A stretch of 64,000 nucleotides of DNA from JASGKO01 sp049840595 (GCA_049840595.1 JASGKO010000004.1:124001-188000), one strand, 5' to 3'. Positions 36,734 to 46,089 are shown, numbered from the stretch's first letter. Numbers and translations are program-made. Notes: generated from the sequence alone by a model not told the origin.

Positions 36734-37738
36734 ATGAAGGGTTTCTCGTTGTTTAGGGTTTTGGGTGCCATGGTGCTCTCGCTTTCGATCGTTTCCCGGG
36801 CGGCTTACCAGCCGCCGCCGAGCGAGGCGTTCAAGGGCTACGAGCGCAGTCCGCTAACCCTGCTGATGGTGCATAAAAAGGACGATGCGCGGGCGTATGC
36901 CCTGAATGTTTTCGTCGTGGCGGTGGAGATCAACGGGCACCCGACTTCGTTGCAGGTGGATACCGGTGGCGAGCACTCGGGGATCGGCGCTCGCTTTTTA
37001 TTCCCGCTGGATCTGGACCGGGTGAACGAGCACTTCAACTGGCAGCGCCAATATGCCAATGGCATGCGCGTCTCCGGACTCAATTTGCAAATCCTCCGCA
37101 TCGGTGGGGTCGCGTATCACAATGTGCCGGGCATGGTGGCCACGGGGGAAACGCTGGAGGTGCGTAGCGGGCCCTCGTCCGGGTTTAGCGTCGCGGGCTT
37201 GCTTGGTACCGATTTTCTACGTGACCACGATGCGGTGGTGGACTGCGCGCACCGTGGGCTTTTCTTGAAGGTGGACCCGAAGGCGGAAGTCATCACCGAT
37301 AAACTCGCCGCCCAGGGCTGGACTGCCGTTCCAATCAAGGTGCTGAGCAGCGGTCATCTCGAAGTGCAGGGGATGATCAATGGCTATCGCGGCCACTTCT
37401 TCATCGATACGGGTGCGCCGTTCGATCTCTTCTGCGCGCCCGCCGCGAAGCGGGCGAAGGTGGTGGATACCGGGCACCATCGGAAAGCGAATGGAATCGG
37501 CGTGGTGGATCAACACGCGGACATCGGTCGTGCGGATCAATTCGTGGTCGGCACCTATCAAGCTCCGGCGCAAATGGCGCTCGTTTCCGATAAATGGGAC
37601 GAGTGGCTGAAGATGCCCGGCGCCTACGGTCCCTGCCTGGGCCTGCTCGGCCTCTCCTTCCTCGGCGAAAACCAGGCCATCATCGATTACCGCACAAAGA
37701 CGCTTTATTTAAGGGCGCGCCCCGGAGCAAAGAGTTAG
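36734..37738 (+). CDS. Exported retropepsin-like aspartyl protease family protein
   Basis: With the start at 36734 the product (334 residues) has a signal peptide (MKGFSLFRVLGAMVLSLSIV, ending SRAA). It carries two Asp-Thr-Gly motifs, VDTGGEHSG at about 75-83 and FIDTGAPFDLF near 225, each in a beta-rich half. The double motif suggests a single-chain pepsin-type arrangement, in contrast to a homodimeric retropepsin. Expected location is periplasm or outside. Substrate is unknown. A longer frame from 36680 is open but would hide the signal peptide. Confidence 0.75.
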   Translation: MKGFSLFRVLGAMVLSLSIVSRAAYQPPPSEAFKGYERSPLTLLMVHKKDDARAYALNVFVVAVEINGHPTSLQVDTGGEHSGIGARFLFPLDLDRVNEHFNWQRQYANGMRVSGLNLQILRIGGVAYHNVPGMVATGETLEVRSGPSSGFSVAGLLGTDFLRDHDAVVDCAHRGLFLKVDPKAEVITDKLAAQGWTAVPIKVLSSGHLEVQGMINGYRGHFFIDTGAPFDLFCAPAAKRAKVVDTGHHRKANGIGVVDQHADIGRADQFVVGTYQAPAQMALVSDKWDEWLKMPGAYGPCLGLLGLSFLGENQAIIDYRTKTLYLRARPGAKS

Positions 37739-37848
37739 AGCCGGGGAGAAATTAAGCCCGGTGCGTGGAAGAGAAAAACCAGGGCGGGCGATGGTCTGCG
37801 TCTTGAAGATCGACAAGTTTCACCTGGTTTGGTGAGATTCCCAGCCGG

Positions 37849-39189
37849 ATGAATCGATGGATGCCATTGCTGGGGTTATGCCTTTCGGTTGCACTCGTTG
37901 GGGCTTCGACCGTGAATGGAGCCTCTCCTTCGGCGACGGAGCGGTTCCCTGCATCTTCCATAATTTCGTGCTTTGTCATCAGCGGCGATGCCGTCTTTGC
38001 CTCCACGGACGACGGGCTCTTTCAAGGCTCGTTACAACGGCAGACGTGGGAGAAGATGAAGACACCGCCGGGCCTGCTGCCCAAAGGGAAATTGCTGCTG
38101 ATAGGGCGAGGCAACCCCAGGCTCTATTACTATCTCAGCGATCTCGCGGTCTTGTATTCCAAGCAATCCATTACTCCCAATACCGGTTCACTTTATGTCT
38201 CCGAGGATCTTGGCAAAACCTGGCAGGAAAAATTTCACGGGGTCTTCTTTCGTAATCTCTATGTGCATCCCAATGGCTCGCTGTATGGGAGATTGGAGGA
38301 ACTGAGAATTCCTCGGTGGCCCTACTGGGCACCGGGAGATCGCGAAGAATCGATGAAAGCGCTGGGTTCTTTGGTGTTTAGTCCGGACTGGCCCGATGCA
38401 AGTTTTCGCGATCGCAAACTGGTCCTTTCTCACGATGATGGAAAGACGTGGGAAGACATCGCCAATGGAATCCCTGATGACTATGATCTCGGTAAATTCT
38501 TTCCCGATCCCGATCACCCGGATCAAGCCTGTTTCGTAGGAGCTTACAGTCGTCACCTTGCCGAACCCATGGTTTTTCAAGCGAAGAATGAAAGCTATGC
38601 CTGGGAGAAAACCCCTGAAAACCAATGGCATGGCGGGGTGAAAACTCGGGACTGTTTTGGAGGTTTTCGCGGAGGCTCGAATATTGACACCTTCGTTGAC
38701 CTTTCGGATTTTTACCGGTTGCGATCTTACGTCTATGGTGGCAATTCCGTGCAGGCAGTGCAGATCGACGTGGAGAAACCCACCTACTCTTTTCAGATGG
38801 GGCGGAAAATGCCGGTGAAGGTTGAAGTCAAAGTAGTGCTGGAGGGGGTGAAGTGGTGGCTGCTCGATCACTTGGGCTCCGCCAAATTTTGGAGCCTGCA
38901 GATTGCTTCTCCCGAGGGGAAACAATTCTGGACCGAAGGTGGAATGCATGATTTGTCCATCCCACCCGAAGAGCGCAACGCGAAAATCGCACAGCTCTGG
39001 AAAGATCCGGCCTTGAAGACGATCACCATCGACGATGCCCATTCGTATTCGACCACGCTCGATCTGTCGCGGATCTATGCTTTTCCGAAGCCGGGTAAAT
39101 ACCGCCTCATGATCTCTCATGACGATGCTGCATTGACCAACCAAGGCGGAATTGCAGGACCTGTCATCGAGGTCACGATTCAGAAGTAA
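37849..39189 (+). CDS. Exported protein with BNR/Asp-box repeats
   Basis: This protein of 446 residues has a signal peptide (MNRWMPLLGLCLSVALVGAS). At least two Asp-box repeats are seen, SEDLGKTW and SHDDGKTW, plus a degenerate one near ASTDDGLFQG, which point to a beta-propeller in the N-terminal two thirds. The C-terminal third (from about 300) looks like a separate beta domain. Asp-boxes occur in sialidases and in non-enzymatic propellers, and no sialidase active-site set is evident, so no enzyme activity is assigned. It lies downstream of the aspartyl-protease gene on the same strand. Confidence 0.65.
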   Translation: MNRWMPLLGLCLSVALVGASTVNGASPSATERFPASSIISCFVISGDAVFASTDDGLFQGSLQRQTWEKMKTPPGLLPKGKLLLIGRGNPRLYYYLSDLAVLYSKQSITPNTGSLYVSEDLGKTWQEKFHGVFFRNLYVHPNGSLYGRLEELRIPRWPYWAPGDREESMKALGSLVFSPDWPDASFRDRKLVLSHDDGKTWEDIANGIPDDYDLGKFFPDPDHPDQACFVGAYSRHLAEPMVFQAKNESYAWEKTPENQWHGGVKTRDCFGGFRGGSNIDTFVDLSDFYRLRSYVYGGNSVQAVQIDVEKPTYSFQMGRKMPVKVEVKVVLEGVKWWLLDHLGSAKFWSLQIASPEGKQFWTEGGMHDLSIPPEERNAKIAQLWKDPALKTITIDDAHSYSTTLDLSRIYAFPKPGKYRLMISHDDAALTNQGGIAGPVIEVTIQK

Positions 39190-39208
39190 GCCCGCCCACC
39201 CAACGAAA

Positions 39209-39238
39209 AAGGCGGCGCACCCGATGGGCCGCCGCCTT
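39209..39238. terminator. Bidirectional terminator hairpin
   Basis: AAGGCGGCG (39209-39217) and CGCCGCCTT (39230-39238) form a perfect nine-base stem with a 12-base loop, between the Asp-box gene and the convergent CysO-like gene. An A-run precedes it (a T-run on the minus strand) and GTTTGATTTTG follows, so it can serve both strands. Confidence 0.85.
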
Positions 39239-39258
39239 CGCGTTTGATTTTGTTTGGA

Positions 39259-39534
39259 CTAGCCCCCGGCAATCGCGGGAACGATGCTGATTTCATCGCC
39301 GGTCTTCACCGTGGTCGCGGTGTCTTCGAGGAAGCGGATATCTTCATCGTTGATGAAGATATTCACGAAGCGGCGGACGTTGCCGGCTTCGTCACAGATG
39401 CGGTCTTTGAGGCCCGGGAAGGCTTTTTCCAAGTTCTCGATGATTTCGCCGACGTTTGCGCCTTCGGCGGTGACGACTTCCTGCTCGTGGGTGAGCTTGC
39501 GAAGCGGAGTTGGGATGCGGACGGAGGTGGCCAT
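39259..39534 (-). CDS. CysO-like ubiquitin-fold sulfur carrier (MoaD/ThiS superfamily)
   Basis: This protein of 91 residues ends in the diglycine (AIAGG) that becomes the thiocarboxylate in sulfur-carrier proteins. The sequence is closer to mycobacterial CysO than to MoaD or ThiS as I recall them: IPTPLR near the N-terminus, RFVNIFINDEDIRF in the middle and the ISIVPAIAGG end. CysO gives sulfur to a PLP enzyme for cysteine synthesis. Here the neighbour, 45 bases upstream on the same strand, is annotated by motif as threonine synthase, which is also a PLP enzyme. No JAMM protease (Mec) or activating enzyme lies nearby. Confidence 0.85.
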   Translation of the reverse strand: MATSVRIPTPLRKLTHEQEVVTAEGANVGEIIENLEKAFPGLKDRICDEAGNVRRFVNIFINDEDIRFLEDTATTVKTGDEISIVPAIAGG

Positions 39535-39579
39535 AGAGTTAAAAATTAGGAGTTAAAAATTAAAAGATAGGTTGATGGT

Positions 39580-40839
39580 TTACGCCGTCTGGAGTTCGGA
39601 GCCGAGGGTGGCTTCGAATTCGCGGAGGCTGGGTTTGATGAGGCGCGGCTCGCCGCATTTGCCGATGATGGCTTCCTGCGTCTTGAGGCCGTTGCCGGTG
39701 ATGCAGAGCACGATTTCCTCGTCGCGCGGGATCTTGCCCGTCTCGATGAGCTTCTTCGCGCAGGCGACGGTCACGCCGCCGGCGGTCTCGGCAAAGATGC
39801 CCTCGGTGCGGGCGAGAAGTTTGATGCCCTCGACGATTTCCTCGTCGGTGGCGTCTTCGGCCGCGCCGCCGGTCTGCTTCATCGCGTGGATCGCGTAGTA
39901 GCCGTCGGCGGGGGTGCCGATGGCGAGCGACTTGGCGATCGTCTGCGGATTCGGCACCGGCTTCACGATATCGGTTCCCTTCTTCTGCGCGGCGCTGATC
40001 GGCGAGCAGCCGGTAGCCTGCGCGCCATAGACGCTGAAGGAGGCTTCCTCGACGAGGCCGATCTTGGCGAACTCGCCATAAGCCTTGTGAATCTTGGTGA
40101 GCAACGAGCCCGAGGCCATCGGGACGACGGTATGGCGGGGAATGCGCCAGCCGAGTTGCTCGGCGATTTCAAAGCCCATGCTCTTGCTGCCCTCGGCGTG
40201 ATGGGGGCGCAGATTCACGTTCACAAAGCCCCAGCCATACTTGCCGGCGATCTCGGAGCACAGGCGGTTCACCTGATCGTACGGGCCGTGGATGCCGATG
40301 ACGTTCGTGCCATAGGCCAGCGAGCCGAGCACCTTGCCCTGCTCCAGATCGGCGGGAATCAGCACATAGCTTTTCAAGCCCGCCGCGGCGGCATTGGCGG
40401 CCACGGAGTTGGCGAGGTTGCCGGTGGAAGCACAGGCGACCACTTCAAAGCCCAATTCGCGGGCGCGGCTCAATGCGACGGAGACGACGCGATCCTTGAA
40501 GGAAAGGGTGGGGTAGTTGACGGTGTCGTTCTTGACGTAAACCTTTTTGACCCCGAGCGCTTCGGCGAGACGCTTCGCTTCGACGAGTGGCGTGAAGCCC
40601 ACCTGGGTGCCGACGGTCGGCTCACCATCGATCGGCAGCAGCTCGCGATAGCGCCACATCGTCTGCGGACGCGATTCGATGACCTTGCGCGAGAGCACGC
40701 TCTTGATCGCGTCGTAGTCATAGGCCGCCTCGAGCGGGCCGAAATCGAAGTCGCACACGTGGATGGCCTCCTTCGGGTAGGCGCTTCCGCATTCGCGACA
40801 TTTCAGATGGGAAAAATAAGGGCGATTCGTCGTGTCCAT
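39580..40839 (-). CDS. thrC: Threonine synthase
   Basis: This PLP enzyme (419 residues) turns O-phosphohomoserine into threonine. The start at 40839 (MDTTNRPYF) is preferred; the frame stays open for 71 more codons, but that part is low-complexity. An N-terminal zinc-ribbon half (CRECGSAY...HVCDFD) is followed by the PLP-binding lysine in PTLSFKDRVV, CASTGNLANSVAANAA and the glycine loop near ITGNGLKTQ. The zinc-ribbon form belongs to the plant/archaeal-like class. Pairing with a CysO-like carrier makes a sulfhydrylase role a possible alternative. Confidence 0.87.
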   Translation of the reverse strand: MDTTNRPYFSHLKCRECGSAYPKEAIHVCDFDFGPLEAAYDYDAIKSVLSRKVIESRPQTMWRYRELLPIDGEPTVGTQVGFTPLVEAKRLAEALGVKKVYVKNDTVNYPTLSFKDRVVSVALSRARELGFEVVACASTGNLANSVAANAAAAGLKSYVLIPADLEQGKVLGSLAYGTNVIGIHGPYDQVNRLCSEIAGKYGWGFVNVNLRPHHAEGSKSMGFEIAEQLGWRIPRHTVVPMASGSLLTKIHKAYGEFAKIGLVEEASFSVYGAQATGCSPISAAQKKGTDIVKPVPNPQTIAKSLAIGTPADGYYAIHAMKQTGGAAEDATDEEIVEGIKLLARTEGIFAETAGGVTVACAKKLIETGKIPRDEEIVLCITGNGLKTQEAIIGKCGEPRLIKPSLREFEATLGSELQTA

Positions 40840-41230
40840 ATACAGGGTTCCCTTATCGCGAGTGAGCTGGAGACAGCCCTTGAGCAGAAGACAATGCGAC
40901 GGTGCGCTTGTATTCCCCCTCATCTTTCCCCTTCGCGGCTTGCGCTGCGAAAGAGCTGGATTTGGCACCTGGGCCTTGGAAGAGGGTTGATAGTTGAAAG
41001 TTGAGGGTTGAGAGGAAAAGCGAGGCGGCGGAGCCGCAACTTTGCCCATCAACGATCAACTCTCATCCATCAACTCCCGCCAACAAGCGGTTGCCGTGAC
41101 TTCATCGGGCCAGTCCCTCGGTCACTCTTGATAAGAAGTGGGTGGAAAGTAAGGGCAGGTCTCCGGTGGCGTCAATGGAAAATTTGGCCAGGCCTGATTG
41201 CCGCCGCTCCGGAAATTTTATGGTGCGGAT
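40840..41230. repeat. Intergenic region with repeated GTTGA units in both orientations
   Basis: Between divergent thrC and the marR promoter there is no convincing gene. From about 40985 to 41011 the motif GTTGA recurs (GGGTTGATAGTTGAAAGTTG, then GGGTTGAG). At about 41049-41084 its complement TCAAC recurs. A related string (ATAGGTTGATGG) lies between thrC and the CysO-like gene near 39566-39578. The oppositely oriented clusters could pair. The function is unknown. Confidence 0.45.
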
Positions 41231-41269
41231 TTGACAAAGCTTAAGGTCGCTGATAATTAGGCACCTAAT
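41231..41269 (+). promoter_or_regulatory. Sigma-70-type promoter overlapped by a MarR-type operator
   Basis: TTGACA at 41231-41236 and GATAAT at 41252-41257 (spacing 15) or TAATTA at 41254-41259 (spacing 17) form a promoter. ATTAGG (41256-41261) and CCTAAT (41264-41269) form a palindrome around CA that overlaps the -10 and lies ten bases before the marR start. This is the usual place and form of an autoregulatory MarR site. The predicted mRNA leader is very short, and I see no clear ribosome-binding site. Confidence 0.75.
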
Positions 41270-41279
41270 CAATTTTCGC

Positions 41280-41834
41280 ATGTCGTTCCTTTTGCTGAAA
41301 AAACTACCCCGGTTCGAGCATCTGCTTGAGGCCGCGACTCAGTATCCGACGCTCGAACCGTCGGCGGTGGAGGCTTTTCTCAATGTGTTGTTCACCGGCG
41401 ATCTGCTTTTCAATGCCGAGGGGGACCACCTTTCCGCGCATCGGATGAGCCAGGGGCGGTTTGCGGTGATGATGATTCTTTTACACCGCGAGGGCGGGTG
41501 CGGGGCGACTGAACTGGCCGACCGGGCGGGGGTCTCCCGGGCGACCATGAGCGGCTTGCTGGATATCCTGGAACGCGACGGTCGCGTGCAGCGGGAGCAG
41601 GAGCCGGAGGATCGCCGGGCCGTGCGCGTGGAGTTGACCGCTAAAGGCCGGGCGGAGATGGAAGCGCTCCTGCCGGGCTATTTTGGGCGGGTGGCGGAAA
41701 TTTTGAAACCGCTGGACGAGCCCGAGCGAAAACAACTCGTTCACCTCTTGAAAAAATTGCAATCCGGGCTGGTTGCTCCGGGGGAGGCCGAAATGGACCA
41801 TCCCTGTGCAGTCGAGGCCAAACTCACTCTTTAA
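41280..41834 (+). CDS. MarR-family transcriptional repressor
   Basis: This regulator of 184 residues has the winged helix-turn-helix at about 65-130: GCGATELADRAGVSRATMSGLLDIL as recognition region and EPEDRRAVRVELTAKG as wing. The wing carries the conserved DRR. It starts the operon with the two efflux genes, 12 bases before the adaptor gene, and a palindrome sits on its own promoter. MarR proteins release DNA on binding phenolic or drug-like ligands or on oxidation, so it most likely represses the pump until an inducer is present. Confidence 0.92.
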   Translation: MSFLLLKKLPRFEHLLEAATQYPTLEPSAVEAFLNVLFTGDLLFNAEGDHLSAHRMSQGRFAVMMILLHREGGCGATELADRAGVSRATMSGLLDILERDGRVQREQEPEDRRAVRVELTAKGRAEMEALLPGYFGRVAEILKPLDEPERKQLVHLLKKLQSGLVAPGEAEMDHPCAVEAKLTL

Positions 41835-41846
41835 TCCTTAATTATT

Positions 41847-42974
41847 ATGGCAAAACGAATGTTTCTGATGCTGGCGATCTTCTTCGGAGTGGTCGCGCTC
41901 CTGGTTGTGATCACGGTTTTTCGCATCAAGGCGGCGGCCTCGCGGGGAAAGATGTTTGCACCACCGCCGGCGGCGGTTTCCACGGTCATAGTGCAGGCGC
42001 AGACGTGGCAGCCCTATGTTTCGGCGGTGGGCTCGCTGGAGGCGGTCAACGGGGTGACCGTCAGCACCGATCAATCCGGGGTGGTGGTGAATATCCCGTT
42101 TGAGTCGGGCACCCCGGTGAAAAAAGGCGATTTGCTGATGGAACTGGATGCGAAGCAGGATGTGGCGCAACTGCACTCCGCCGAAGCGCAGCGGGATTGG
42201 ATGAGCGTCTCGCTGGCGCGGCAGGCGGATTTGCTCAAGCGCAAGGTGGCCGCGCAATCGGATTACGACCAGGCCAAAGCGCAGTACGACCAGGCCGTTG
42301 CCGCCGTGGAGCAGATCGAGGCGGTGATCGATCACAAGACCGTTCGCGCACCCTTCGATGGCATGGCGGGGATTCGGCAGGTGAACAAGGGGCAGTATTT
42401 CAGCGCGGGGACGCCGATTGTCTCGCTGCAATCTTTCAGCCCGATTTACGTGAATTTTTCGCTGCCGCAGCAGAGCTTGAAGCTGGTAAATGTCGGCAGC
42501 GATGTGGCGCTGGCGGTGGACGGCTTTGCGAATGATAAGTTCCAGGGCAAGGTCACGGCGCTCAATTCCGCCTTCGACACGGCGACCCGAAATATCGAAG
42601 TGCAGGCCACGCTGGAAAATGCCGATGGCAGGCTGAAGCCCGGGATGTTTGCCAAGGTGCAGGTGCTGATTCCCAGCCACGAAGACGTGCTGGCAGTGCC
42701 GACTTCCTCGATCAACTACGCGCCCTATGGAAACTCGGTCTTCATCGTGAAGTCGATGAAAGGTGAGGACGGAGCGAGCTACCAGGGGGTGGAGGAGCAA
42801 TTCGTGCAAACCGGGCAGTCGCGTGGCGACCAGGTGCAGGTGACCTCCGGCCTGAAGGCGGGCGATGTGGTCGTGAGCGCCGGGGTATTCCGGCTCAAGG
42901 CCGGGGCCGCCGTGCAGGTGAACAATCAAGTGCAGCCGGAAAATAAATTGAACCCCACGCCGCCGAATACCTAG
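41847..42974 (+). CDS. RND efflux periplasmic adaptor subunit
   Basis: This membrane-fusion protein (375 residues) links the inner-membrane pump to an outer-membrane channel. The N-terminal helix (about 5-27) anchors it. Half-lipoyl motifs flank an alpha-hairpin (GSLEAVNGVTVSTDQSGVV and HKTVRAPFDGMAG), and the beta-barrel and membrane-proximal domains follow. It has the usual adaptor length and lies between marR and the pump gene. No outer-membrane TolC-like gene is in the operon, so that part must be encoded elsewhere. Confidence 0.93.
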   Translation: MAKRMFLMLAIFFGVVALLVVITVFRIKAAASRGKMFAPPPAAVSTVIVQAQTWQPYVSAVGSLEAVNGVTVSTDQSGVVVNIPFESGTPVKKGDLLMELDAKQDVAQLHSAEAQRDWMSVSLARQADLLKRKVAAQSDYDQAKAQYDQAVAAVEQIEAVIDHKTVRAPFDGMAGIRQVNKGQYFSAGTPIVSLQSFSPIYVNFSLPQQSLKLVNVGSDVALAVDGFANDKFQGKVTALNSAFDTATRNIEVQATLENADGRLKPGMFAKVQVLIPSHEDVLAVPTSSINYAPYGNSVFIVKSMKGEDGASYQGVEEQFVQTGQSRGDQVQVTSGLKAGDVVVSAGVFRLKAGAAVQVNNQVQPENKLNPTPPNT

Positions 42975-42993
42975 GCCGGGCGACTTACGCACC

Positions 42994-45900
42994 ATGAAAA
43001 TTACCGATCTTTTTGTTCGCCGGCCGGTGCTGGCCACCGTGGTGAACCTCATCGTTCTCATCGCGGGGCTCACGGCCATCAAGGAACTGAACGTCCGCCA
43101 GTATCCGCGCAGCGACATCGCCGTCGTCACGGTTACCACGACCTATGTTGGCGCGGCTCCGGATCTCGTGCAGGGCTTCATTACCACGCCGCTCAAGCGC
43201 GTGATCGCGAGTGCGGATGGAATTGACTACATGGAGTCCTCCAGCACGCTGGGCACGAGTACGATCACCGTGCACCTGGTGCTGAACTATGACACCAACG
43301 CCGCCCTCACCCAGATCCAGGCGAAGGTGGCACAGGTGCGCAACGATCTGCCCACCGAAGCCGAGGCCCCGGTGATTGATGTGAAGAACAACGACGACCA
43401 GCGGGCGGCGATGTACCTCAGCTTCTCGTCGAAGGACCTGGCACAGAACCAGATCACCGATTATCTCACCCGTATCGTCCAGCCGAAGATCAGCGCCATC
43501 AGCGGGGTGCAGCGGGCGGATATTCTCGGAGCGCGCACCTTTGCCATGCGCATTTGGTTGCATGGGGACCGGATGGCCGCGCTGAATATCAGCCCCACCG
43601 ATCTGCGAACCGCGCTGGCCGCGAATAACTACCTTTCCGCTCTCGGCCAGACCAATGGCTCGATGGTCACCGTCAACCTGGTTGCCAACACGGATTTGAA
43701 AAGCGTGGAGGATTTCAAGGACCTTGTAGTCAAGCACGCTGCCGGAAACATCGTGCGGCTGAAAGATATTGCCGACGTGGAACTCGGTGCCGAGAACTAT
43801 ACGCAAGACGTGCGTTTCGACGGCAAGAAAGCCACCTTCATGGGCATCTGGGTGTTGCCCACGGCCAATTCGCTCGACGTGATCAAGCGGGTGCGCGATG
43901 CGGTGCCGGACATCCAGAAGCAACTGCCCGCGGGCATGTTCGTGGAGATTCCCTACGACTCCACCGAATACATCCGCGATGCGCTCAAGGATGTGGTGAA
44001 AACGCTCACCGAGACCCTGTGCATCGTTGTCGCGGTCATCTTCCTCTTCCTCGGTTCCGCCCGCGGCCTCATCATCCCGGTGGTGGCCATTCCGCTTTCG
44101 CTGGTCGGCGCGGCGGTCATCATGGTCATCTTTGGCTTCACGTTGAACTTGCTCACCCTGCTCGCCATCGTGCTCTCGGTCGGGCTCGTGGTGGACGATG
44201 CGATCGTGGTGGTGGAAAACGTGGAGCGCCATCTGGCGGAGGGTATGCGCCCCTTCCAGGCGGCGATCCAAAGCGCCCGCGAGTTGTTCACGCCGATCAT
44301 TGCGATGACGATCACGCTGGCCGCAGTCTATGTGCCGGTTGCGATCCAGGGCGGTCTCACCGGCACGCTCTTCCGTGAGTTTGCCCTCACGCTTGCGGGT
44401 GCGGTGACGATCTCCGGTTTCGTGGCGCTTACGCTCTCGCCGATGATGTGCTCGAAGCTGCTGCGCCATGGTGATGCGGACAAAGGCTTCGCGGGCTGGA
44501 TCAACCGCCGCTTCGAGCGCGTCCGTTCCAGCTATTCGAGCATGCTGGGCAATACCTTGAAATACCGGCCCGTCACGCTGGTGCTGTGGCTTCTGGTCAC
44601 GCTGCTTGTCGTTCCGTTCTACATGATGTCCACGCACGAGCTGGCCCCGGCCGAGGATCAGGGGGTGGTCTTCGGCATCGTCAATGCCGCGCCGAATGCC
44701 ACCGTGGATCAGACCCAGCTTTTCACCGACAAGGTGTACGACGTCTATCACTCCTTCCCGCAGGCGGATCACATCTTCCAGCTCACGGGAGCGGGTAGTG
44801 CGATGAGCTTCTCCGGCATGGTGCTCAAGCCCTGGAGCGAGCGTAATGAAAAGGCGGCCCAGCTCGCGTTTCAAGCGGGGAGCAAGCTCTCGGGGATTCC
44901 TGGCGTGCAGGTCTTTTGCCTTACGCCTCCGGCCTTGCCGGGTGGTGGCAATACCTCGGTGGAGTTCGTGCTCACCGGCCCGGGAACCCCGGAGCAACTG
45001 CACGAGTATGCCGGGCAGTTGATGGACGCCGCGCAGAAGAGCGGTCTCTTCATGTTCTTTGATACGGACTTGAAGCTCGACCAGCCCGAGTCGGAGCTTG
45101 TCTTTGACCGCGACAAGGTTGCTTCGCTGGGGCTCAACCTCCAGCAGGTAGGCGCCGACGTCAGCACCATGATGGGGGGCAATTATGTCAACCGCTTCAG
45201 CATTTCCGGGCAGAGCTACAAGGTCATCCCCCAGGTGCAGCGTTCCGAGCGGTTGAACCCTGATCAATTGGAAAGCCTTTATGTCACCGGTCCCGGCGAC
45301 CAGTTGTTAAAGCTCTCCACCTTTGCGCATATTGAGAACAAGGTGCAGCCGCGTTCGCTCAACCACTTCCAGCAGTTGAACTCGGTGAAAATCACCGGCC
45401 AGCAACTTCCGTTCGCGACGCTGGATCAGGCTTTGAAGGCGTTGGAGGAGAAGGCGCATGAAATCCTGCCCCGGGGCTATACCCTGGACTACGGCAGTGA
45501 ATCCCGGCAGCTCCGCCTGGAAGGCAGCAAGTTCCTGCCTACCATGCTGTTGGCGGTGATTGTCATCTTCCTCGTGCTCGCCGCCCAGTTCGAGAGTTTC
45601 CGCGATCCGGCGGTCATTCTCCTGGGCTCGGTGCCGCTCGCGCTCGCGGGGGCGCTCATGTTCTCCTTCCTCGGGTTTACGTCGCTGAACATCTACAGCC
45701 AGGTTGGCCTCATTACGCTCGTCGGTCTGGTGGCTAAAAACGGCATTCTTATCGTTGAGTTCGCGAATAAATTGCAGGAAGACGGCGAGTCGAAATTGAA
45801 GGCCATCATGGATGCCACCAGCATCCGTCTGCGCCCGATTCTCATGACCTCGATTGCCACGGTCGCCGGCCATCTGCCGCTGATCTTCGCCAACGGCCCC

Positions 45901-46089
45901 GGCGCCGCTTCGCGCAACAGCATCGGCTGGATCGTGGTCACCGGCATGTTCATCGGCTCCTTCTTCACGCTTTTCGTCGTCCCTGCCATTTACATGGTGG
46001 TGGCCAAGGACCACTCGCGGGGCAATGCCGAAGAGGAAATCGTCGATGAACCCGAGGCGGAAGCCGATCTGGAACCCTCCGGCGTTTGA
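42994..46089 (+). CDS. RND-family efflux permease (AcrB/MexB-like)
   Basis: This proton-driven pump (1031 residues) has twelve predicted membrane helices in two repeats, each with a large periplasmic loop. FVRRPVLATVVNLIV is the first helix. LSVGLVVDDAIVVVENVERHL carries the proton-relay aspartates of helix 4. The second repeat shows VALVKNGILIVEFAN-type sequence around 45720-45770 and RLRPILMTSIATVAG. It belongs to the hydrophobe/amphiphile branch that exports drugs or organic compounds. It is the last gene of the marR operon. Confidence 0.95.
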   Translation: MKITDLFVRRPVLATVVNLIVLIAGLTAIKELNVRQYPRSDIAVVTVTTTYVGAAPDLVQGFITTPLKRVIASADGIDYMESSSTLGTSTITVHLVLNYDTNAALTQIQAKVAQVRNDLPTEAEAPVIDVKNNDDQRAAMYLSFSSKDLAQNQITDYLTRIVQPKISAISGVQRADILGARTFAMRIWLHGDRMAALNISPTDLRTALAANNYLSALGQTNGSMVTVNLVANTDLKSVEDFKDLVVKHAAGNIVRLKDIADVELGAENYTQDVRFDGKKATFMGIWVLPTANSLDVIKRVRDAVPDIQKQLPAGMFVEIPYDSTEYIRDALKDVVKTLTETLCIVVAVIFLFLGSARGLIIPVVAIPLSLVGAAVIMVIFGFTLNLLTLLAIVLSVGLVVDDAIVVVENVERHLAEGMRPFQAAIQSARELFTPIIAMTITLAAVYVPVAIQGGLTGTLFREFALTLAGAVTISGFVALTLSPMMCSKLLRHGDADKGFAGWINRRFERVRSSYSSMLGNTLKYRPVTLVLWLLVTLLVVPFYMMSTHELAPAEDQGVVFGIVNAAPNATVDQTQLFTDKVYDVYHSFPQADHIFQLTGAGSAMSFSGMVLKPWSERNEKAAQLAFQAGSKLSGIPGVQVFCLTPPALPGGGNTSVEFVLTGPGTPEQLHEYAGQLMDAAQKSGLFMFFDTDLKLDQPESELVFDRDKVASLGLNLQQVGADVSTMMGGNYVNRFSISGQSYKVIPQVQRSERLNPDQLESLYVTGPGDQLLKLSTFAHIENKVQPRSLNHFQQLNSVKITGQQLPFATLDQALKALEEKAHEILPRGYTLDYGSESRQLRLEGSKFLPTMLLAVIVIFLVLAAQFESFRDPAVILLGSVPLALAGALMFSFLGFTSLNIYSQVGLITLVGLVAKNGILIVEFANKLQEDGESKLKAIMDATSIRLRPILMTSIATVAGHLPLIFANGPGAASRNSIGWIVVTGMFIGSFFTLFVVPAIYMVVAKDHSRGNAEEEIVDEPEAEADLEPSGV

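Noticed and set aside
42985..45267. A 760-residue open frame on the minus strand
   Set aside because: It is antisense to the RND permease, has His/Arg-rich unnatural composition and no motif.
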